NCBI GenBank assembly: GCA_947648215.1
Contig: CANSMW010000001.1
Coordinates: 1-64,000 of the forward strand
Direction: 5' to 3'
Source of the DNA: an uncultured Clostridium sp.
Lineage (GTDB): Bacteria; Bacillota; Clostridia; TANB77; CAG-508
Length of the DNA stretch: 64,000 nucleotides
Part shown: piece after piece, positions 58,120-64,000 of the stretch
How the letters are laid out: every line of letters starts with the position of its first letter
How positions within the stretch are numbered: position 1 is the first letter of the stretch
The notes under the pieces: generated by a model
The model's database searches: none
The model's input: only the letters and a program-made list of their open reading frames with translations
Told to the model about the DNA's origin: nothing
Made by a program: the position numbers and the translations under genes

Positions 58120-58483
58120 GCTTTCTCCATTCTTCATATTCTTTTAAAATATTATAGACTTCATCACTCCTCTGCCCATTTGTTTCTGCCAATATTATTT
58201 TTGATATCTCATTTACACAAGCTTGACTTATTTTTACTTTCCAGCTTTCCAATTCCTCATTACCTACAATATTTTTGATATCTTCTAGAAACAAGTCCTT
58301 CATTCTTTCCATTTCTTTTATTTTTTTCTCAGATTCAAAAGCAAATCTTTCTGTTTCTCTTTTTAAGCTACAAATAAGTTCCTTTGTTTCCCTTTTTTGT
58401 GCTTTTATACTTTTTCCGAATCTATACAAAGAAATAAGACCTATTATTATTTCTAAAAGTACTAGCAATATGAATATCCGCAT
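58106..58483 (-). CDS. Membrane-anchored coiled-coil protein
   Basis: A 125-residue protein with one N-terminal helix (FILLVLLEIIIGLISLYRF) and a long charged coiled coil. I recognise no family. Confidence 0.55.
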   Translation of the reverse strand: MRIFILLVLLEIIIGLISLYRFGKSIKAQKRETKELICSLKRETERFAFESEKKIKEMERMKDLFLEDIKNIVGNEELESWKVKISQACVNEISKIILAETNGQRSDEVYNILKEYEEWRKQKLG

Positions 58484-58609
58484 TTTTCTTCCTTTCTGAC
58501 AAATCTGTCATCTTACCTCTAGTTACATTTCATCCAATTTAGCTTAAACATTACTAAGATACTAGGATCTTCTACAAAACTACTGTTATATATTACCATA
58601 ATTTCATCC

Positions 58610-59773
58610 CTATTTCAACAATTTCTCTACAAGTTCCTTCATTTCTTCCTTGTTTTTCTCATTCATACGAGAGCGAATGGTTATTATTTTTTCACACACT
58701 GTGACCTCTTTCATATTTCCCACAATTTCTAGCATTTTCTTAGCTGCAGATGGCGCCCATGTTCCATTTTCGATGATGGCAATTTTTCTTTTTTGATAGT
58801 TTTTTCCTTGTAGTTGATGTAAAAAATTGTGCATTGGTGGAAAAACGTCTGCATTGTATGAAGCTGCTGCAAGAACTAGTTTGTCGTAGCGGAAGGCATC
58901 TTCAATTGCTTCTGCTAAATCGTCTCTTGCAAGGTCAAATAAGGATACTTTTTGTACTCCTGCTTCTTTTAGAAGATGTGCAAATTCTTCGGCTACTTCT
59001 TTGGTATTTCCATGAATAGACGCATACGCTATGGTAACTCCTTCGTTTTCTGGTTCATAACGACTCCATATATCGTATTTTTCTAAATAATGCCCTAAAT
59101 CTTTTGTTAAAATTGGTCCATGCAATGGGCAAATTGTTTTGATTGGTAAACTCTTAGCCTTCTTCAAAACCGCTTGCACCTGAACCCCATATTTTCCAAC
59201 AATATTAAAATAATACCTTCTCGCCTCACAATCCCAATCTTCCTTGGTATCCAATGCCCCAAATTTACCAAAAGCATCTGCCGAAAACAAAATTTGATTG
59301 GTCACTTCATATGTCATCATTACCTCTGGCCAATGCACCATTGGTGCCATAACAAACTGAAAAGTATGCTTTCCACTACAAAATGTATCCCCTTCTCCCA
59401 CAACTACTTTCCTCTCTTCTAAATTCTCAATCTCAAAAAATTGTGGAAGAAACGAAAACACCTTTTGGTTTGAAACAATTTTCATCTCTGGATACGCCTC
59501 ACAAAGTTTCTGAATGTTATAAGCATGGTCTGGCTCCATATGAGAAACCACCAAATAATCCACACTCTCCCCTTGCAAAGCCTCCTTCAAATTCTCATAC
59601 CATTCATCAGTAGCACGCCTATCCACCGTATCCATCACAACATTCTTATCATCCCTTATCAAATAAGAATTATAAGAAATCCCATTTGGCACAACATACT
59701 GGCTCTCAAACAAATCAATCCCCTTATCATCAACTCCAATATAAATTATACTATCTGTTACCTTCTTATTCAT
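58610..59773 (-). CDS. A-type flavoprotein (FprA/NorV family)
   Basis: A diiron beta-lactamase-like domain (YLVVSHMEPDHAYN, the HxExDH iron site) is fused to a flavodoxin domain (VTIAYASIHGNTKEVAEEFA). FprA enzymes reduce oxygen or NO in anaerobes. About 387 residues from MNKKVTDS at 59773, chosen because AAAGGAGG is just upstream; the longer frame reading through the inverted repeat is not believed. Confidence 0.94.
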   Translation of the reverse strand: MNKKVTDSIIYIGVDDKGIDLFESQYVVPNGISYNSYLIRDDKNVVMDTVDRRATDEWYENLKEALQGESVDYLVVSHMEPDHAYNIQKLCEAYPEMKIVSNQKVFSFLPQFFEIENLEERKVVVGEGDTFCSGKHTFQFVMAPMVHWPEVMMTYEVTNQILFSADAFGKFGALDTKEDWDCEARRYYFNIVGKYGVQVQAVLKKAKSLPIKTICPLHGPILTKDLGHYLEKYDIWSRYEPENEGVTIAYASIHGNTKEVAEEFAHLLKEAGVQKVSLFDLARDDLAEAIEDAFRYDKLVLAAASYNADVFPPMHNFLHQLQGKNYQKRKIAIIENGTWAPSAAKKMLEIVGNMKEVTVCEKIITIRSRMNEKNKEEMKELVEKLLK

Positions 59774-59819
59774 AACCAAATCCTCCTTTATAATAAATTT
59801 CTTCCTCTGCAGTAGCACG

Positions 59820-59929
59820 AAGCTAATAATCGATTTCTTTTCGAAATGGAGACCCGACAGCCCTTTGAGGCGGGGGAATACCCGTGAGCTTGGAGGGCGA
59901 AATGAAGAAAATAAATCGATTATTAGCTT
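59820..59929. repeat. Large palindromic element with structured core
   Basis: A 17-bp perfect inverted repeat, AAGCTAATAATCGATTT (59820-59836) and its complement (59913-59929), flanks a GC-rich core with possible inner pairing (CCCG/CGGG, GCCCT/AGGGC). It lies between mutS and fprA, in the fprA leader. It may be a MITE-like insertion, an RNA structure, or both. Confidence 0.7.
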
Positions 59930-59951
59930 GGAGCGGAAACCCATACGCCTA

Positions 59952-62562
59952 CTAAGAAATACTCTCCTTCAACCTAACCAAAGTATTAAGCGCCTCAATC
60001 GGAGTAAGCTCATTTAGATTCACCTTATCAATCTCATGTGCCAACTCCGCAAGCTTATAATTATACATACTAAGCTGCCCCGCAGTCTGCCCCTTCGCCT
60101 CTTTTGCCTCCTGTTTCCCAAAAGCACTCTTCCTCTCTAAACTCCTCAAAATCTCATTCGCTCTTTTCACAACTGGAGCAGGCACTCCCGCTAATTTCGC
60201 CACATGAATTCCATAACTCTCATCCGTTCCACCTTGCACAATCTTCCTTAAGAAAATAATATCTTCTCCCTTTTCCTTAACCGCAATCGAATAATTCTTA
60301 ACTCCCTCTACCTTATCTTCAAGCTCTGTCAACTCATGATAATGTGTTGCAAACAACGTCTTCGCCCCACATTTCTCCTTATCCGCAATATAACCAGCAA
60401 CCGCCCATGCAATCGACAACCCATCATACGTAGATGTTCCTCTTCCAATCTCATCTAAAATCACCAAACTATTCGCTGTAGCCTCTTTTAAAATATCCGC
60501 TACCTCCATCATTTCCACCATAAAGGTACTTTGTCCCATACTCAAATCATCAGAAGCCCCAACTCTTGTAAAAATCTTATCCACTACACCAATTTTAGCT
60601 TTCGTAGCTGGTACAAAACTTCCCACTTGTGCCATTAGGGTAATTAGTGCCACCTGCCTCATATAGGTAGATTTTCCCGCCATATTCGGTCCTGTAATAA
60701 TCGACAAACGGTCATCTTCCTTATTTAAGTATGTATCATTTTCAACAAAACTTCCACTTGGCAACATCTTTTCAATTACGGGATGTCTTCCACCCTTTAT
60801 ATCAATTTCACCTGAATCATCTACTTCCGGTTTCACATAGTTCAAATCTTCTGCTACGGTTGCAAATGAACATAGTACATCTAAAGTAGATACCACAAAT
60901 GCCGTTTTTTGAATACGTTGTATTTGTCTTGCAATATCTGCACGAACCTTCAAAAACAATTCATATTCTAAAGCAATTAACTTTTCTTCTGACCCTAAAA
61001 TTTTCTCTTCTAATTCTTTTAGTTCCTCTGTAATATAACGCTCCCCATTCGTTAATGTCTGTTTTCTAATAAAACGGTCAGGTACTAAACTCAAATTCGA
61101 TTTCGTAACCTCAATATAGTACCCAAATACCTTATTAAATCCTACTTTCAAATTTTTAATTCCAGTTTCCTCTTTTTCTCGTAATTCTAGCTTCATCAAC
61201 CAATTCTTTCCTTCTGTGGTTGCTGTTTTTAACTCATCTACCTCTTCATGATAGCCTTTTTTAATAAGCCCTCCCTCTTTTACCGAAATAGGTGGTTCGT
61301 CTACAATAGCTTTTTCAATTAACTCATAAACATCTTTTAATTCATCCAATCCCTTTTGCAAGCTTGTAAGTAATGGCGATTTTGCTTTTTCTAACAGTTT
61401 CTTGATGTTTGGTAATTCTCGAATGGAATTCTTAAGAGATACCATATCTCTTCCATTTGCATTCCCATACGAAATTTTTCCAATTAAACGTTCAATATCA
61501 TATACCTTTTTAAGAGAAGCTATGATTTCTCCTTTTAGCATTGGACTATTTTTTAACTCCTCTACTGCATCTAATCTTTTATGAATTTCTTCTACTTCGA
61601 TTAATGGGTCATTTAAGTAACGACGTAATAAACGACCTCCCATAGAAGTACTGGTTTTATCCAATACCCATAATAGCGTTCCTTTTTTGGATTTGTCCCT
61701 CATTTTTTCGGTAATTTCTAAATTTCTTCTTGCATTTATATCTAAGGACATGTATTTTGTTGTTTGATACACTTCAATTTTATGAATATGCTCTAATTTC
61801 ATTTTTTGGGTTGCTGTTAAATAATTTAATAGCCCATTGATACTAGCCACCATTAATAAATCGTTTTCTAGTATTTCTATTTTTTTACCAGAAGTGGTTA
61901 CTAACTCGTAATTTGTTTGAAGTTCCTCATATTCTTCTGTAAAAGTATTCTCGTCTACCTTTGAAATATACATATTAAAACGTTCTTTTAATTCTTTCAT
62001 TTCTTGTTCACTTTGGTAAAACAACTCATTGGCAATTAGTTCTGCTGGTGTAAAACGAGAAATTTCATCTAATACTCGCGCAAAATTGTTATCTTCCTTA
62101 ATGCCGTGTTGCATAGAATTCACCAGTTGAAATATCACATACCGAAACTCCAAAGAAAATCCCTTTTTTATAAACACTCATAATATAATTGTTCTTTTTT
62201 TCTTCTAATAAGTTCGATTCAATTACTGTTCCCGGAGTAATTACACGAATCACATCTCGTTTCACAATTCCTTTTGCTTGTTTTGGGTCTTCTAGCTGTT
62301 CACAAATTGCTACCTTATAACCTTTTGCAATCAATCTTGCTGTATAAATTTCTGCTGCATGAAAAGGAACGCCACACATAGGAGCACGTTCCTCTTGCCC
62401 ACATTCTCTTCCCGTTAAGGTAAGTTCTAGTTCACGTGATGCAGTAATAGCATCATCAAAGAACATTTCGTAAAAATCCCCTAAACGATAAAATAAAATA
62501 CAATCTTTATAGTCCTCTTTGGTTTGCAAATAATGTTGCATCATTGGTGAAAATTCTGCCAT
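59952..62562 (-). CDS. mutS: DNA mismatch repair ATPase MutS (+1 shift at CGG)
   Basis: Recognises mispairs and starts repair. [32 protein letters not shown] at the N-terminus; ATP loop GPNMAGKST and [12 protein letters not shown] at the C-terminus. The in-frame CGG at 62106-62104 breaks it; CGGC = Gly153 joins [10 protein letters not shown] to [12 protein letters not shown]. Restored length 869, normal. MAEFSPMM at 62562 is preferred with AAGGAG upstream. Unshifted, the protein would stop at about residue 155. Confidence 0.95.
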
Positions 62563-62626
62563 GATTATTACTCCTTTTTTTATATTAATTTGGGTAGCAT
62601 GATATGCTACCCCTACCAGCACATTT

Positions 62627-64000
62627 TTATATTGTCTCTCCCTTCAAATACCACATATGTTGTGATACGATTTTTAGGTCAATTACCTTATTTATCCATT
62701 CGTCTTTTCCTTCAAAAATAACTACCTTGTTCGAGTCGGTTCTGCCTGTTAGCATGTTTTCGTTATTTTTGCTTTTTCCTTCTACTAGAACTTTTTGTAT
62801 GGTTCCTATGTATTTTTGATTGTTCCCTTCTATTTGACTTTCTACGAGTGTTTTTAGCTTGTTAAATCTTTCATGTTTTATTTCTTCTGGAATTTGATTT
62901 TCCATTTTGTCTGCTACGGTTCCTACTCTTCTTGAATAGATGAACATGAAGACTTGTTCGAAATTGACTTTTCTTACTACCTCTAGGGTATCTTCAAAGT
63001 CTTCTTCGGTTTCTCCTGGAAAACCAACAATAATATCGGTAGAAAATACGACATTGGGAATTTGCTCTTTCATGCTTTGTACTAATGCTAAATATTGTTC
63101 TTTTGTGTATTTTCGGTTCATTTCTTTTAGTATTTTGCTACTACCGGATTGTAGTGGTAAGTGGATAATTTTCGATACTTTTTCGCAGTCTCGAATGGCT
63201 TCTATCACATCTTGTTTAAAATCTTTTGGGTGTGGCGAAACAAAGCGTATCTTCTGAATTCCTGCTATTTTGTTTACGTCACGTAATAAATTGGAAAACT
63301 TGTACCCCTTTCCGCCATTATAGGAATTTACATTTTGACCAAGTAAAGTAATTTCCTTGTAGCCTTCTTTTGCTAAACCTTGAATTTCTTGTAAAATATC
63401 ACTTGGTTTCCTGCTTCTTTCTCTTCCTCTTACATATGGCACAATACAGTAAGTACAAAAATTATTACAGCCATACATAATGGTAACCGATGCTTTTATG
63501 TTATCTTCTCTTTTTATAGGAAGCCCTTCATAAATCTCTCCATCAATATCAATAATATCTTCTACTTGCTGTCTTTTTTCTAAAATATGATATACATCTT
63601 CTGGTAATTTATGTAATGTATGGGTTCCAAATAAAATATCTACAAATGGGTAACTCTCATTCAACTTTTCAATGATATGCTTTTCTTGCATCATACACCC
63701 ACCAATCGCAATAATGGTTCCTTTTTGTTCTTTTCTTCGTTTCATCTCTCCAATTTTACCAAACAACTTATCTTCTGCATTTTCTCTTACACAACAAGTA
63801 TTAAATACCACAAAATCAGCTTGTTTCATATCCTCTGTTTTGCTATATCCCATCTTTTCTAGCATACCACATATCTTTTCCGAGTCATTTTCATTTAATT
63901 GACATCCCATAGTAAAAATAGAATAAGACAAATTTTTATCTTTATTTATGTTGGCTACTTTTTCCATATATTCATACTGCACATCTATCTCATTTTTCAA
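62627..64000 (-). CDS. miaB: tRNA 2-methylthiolase MiaB (5' end at window edge)
   Basis: A radical SAM methylthiotransferase that adds ms2 to i6A37 of tRNAs. [27 protein letters not shown] and the radical [20 protein letters not shown] are present, with a C-terminal TRAM-like region ([24 protein letters not shown]). The frame begins with TTG at the last base of the window, so the true start may lie beyond. It precedes mutS in the common miaB-mutS order. Confidence 0.94.
   Translation of the reverse strand: MKNEIDVQYEYMEKVANINKDKNLSYSIFTMGCQLNENDSEKICGMLEKMGYSKTEDMKQADFVVFNTCCVRENAEDKLFGKIGEMKRRKEQKGTIIAIGGCMMQEKHIIEKLNESYPFVDILFGTHTLHKLPEDVYHILEKRQQVEDIIDIDGEIYEGLPIKREDNIKASVTIMYGCNNFCTYCIVPYVRGRERSRKPSDILQEIQGLAKEGYKEITLLGQNVNSYNGGKGYKFSNLLRDVNKIAGIQKIRFVSPHPKDFKQDVIEAIRDCEKVSKIIHLPLQSGSSKILKEMNRKYTKEQYLALVQSMKEQIPNVVFSTDIIVGFPGETEEDFEDTLEVVRKVNFEQVFMFIYSRRVGTVADKMENQIPEEIKHERFNKLKTLVESQIEGNNQKYIGTIQKVLVEGKSKNNENMLTGRTDSNKVVIFEGKDEWINKVIDLKIVSQHMWYLKGETI

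Noticed and set aside
59774..59944. Upstream extension of fprA through the palindrome
   Set aside because: The true start has AAAGGAGG and matches family length; the extension is translated repeat DNA.
3506..62562. Random sequencing or assembly indels as the cause of the 20 CGG breaks
   Set aside because: All 20 are +1, all directly before a GGN glycine codon, all in phase. Errors would also strike other phases and other contexts; out-of-phase CGG is harmless throughout.
3506..62562. Simple reassignment of CGG to Trp, Gln or another amino acid
   Set aside because: A one-codon reading leaves the frames broken; only dropping one base joins the two halves.
3506..62562. P-site slippage as the mechanism
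   Set aside because: The preceding codons differ widely (GAA, ACA, TTA, ATG, AAA, CCT, TGG and others) and none allows general re-pairing in +1.
1..64000. CRISPR arrays, rRNA genes, complete insertion sequences or prophage
   Set aside because: No regularly spaced repeats, rRNA sequence, transposase or phage structural genes were seen.

Overview
The window is about 64 kb of very AT-rich DNA with strong GGAGG ribosome-binding sites, a DUF1540 protein, a PdaB-like deacetylase, an FprA flavoprotein and a YtvI-like permease. This suggests an uncultured low-GC Clostridia-type Firmicute; I cannot place it more finely. Most genes lie on the minus strand.

Layout. 1-3.4 kb: tRNA-Leu, a DUF1540 protein, a peroxiredoxin, a DnaB-like ATPase. 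3.5-7.7 kb: a DUF4173-like membrane protein and a thiol-redox operon (trxB, ccdA, TlpA-like, trxA). 7.7-25.2 kb: a surface-polysaccharide locus with GtrA, two small SMR-type proteins, a polyprenyl-phosphate glycosyltransferase, a GNAT/DegT sugar-modification pair, several glycosyltransferases, an ABC exporter and an O-antigen ligase/polymerase. 25.3-31.4 kb: rpmE, VanW lipoprotein, greA, SSB-like protein, PdaB-like deacetylase, tRNA-Met, HD protein. 31.5-36.9 kb: a BlaI/BlaR1 system with a partner protein and an asparagine synthetase under likely BlaI operators. 37-46 kb: DUF1893, DUF362, two foreign-looking ORFs, an MFS pump, a DinJ/YafQ pair, two cell-wall hydrolases, a permease, a CBS protein and a nucleotidyltransferase. 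46-64 kb: a proline-rich protein, murD, a CMP-kinase-like protein, uvrA, cysE, a second asnB, an XRE regulator, NUDIX, DinD-like, fprA, mutS and miaB.

The main discovery is a coding anomaly. Fourteen conserved genes, including uvrA, mutS, murD, trxB, cysE, asnB and vanW, are out of frame. I count 20 breaks, and every one lies exactly at an in-frame CGG codon. Skipping the C, so that the quadruplet CGGN is read as one glycine, restores every gene to family length and puts Gly at invariant positions: the UvrA P-loop, the TrxB NADPH site, AsnB SGE, VanW GGG-CQ, MurD PG and the CysE C-terminal IPG. CGG in the other two codon phases is common and harmless, which argues against a sequencing artefact. 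By my manual scan no intact gene of recognised family contains an in-frame CGG. Four small orphan ORFs with foreign-looking codon use do contain in-frame CGG (six codons) and would be cut short by the same rule; they look like recent arrivals and are the main counter-evidence. I infer that CGG has lost its arginine tRNA in this lineage and now triggers a +1 shift, or quadruplet decoding, as glycine.

Two further frame anomalies, in an HD-domain gene and a DUF2442 gene, sit on A-runs and are different; they may be ordinary homopolymer errors or -1 shifts.
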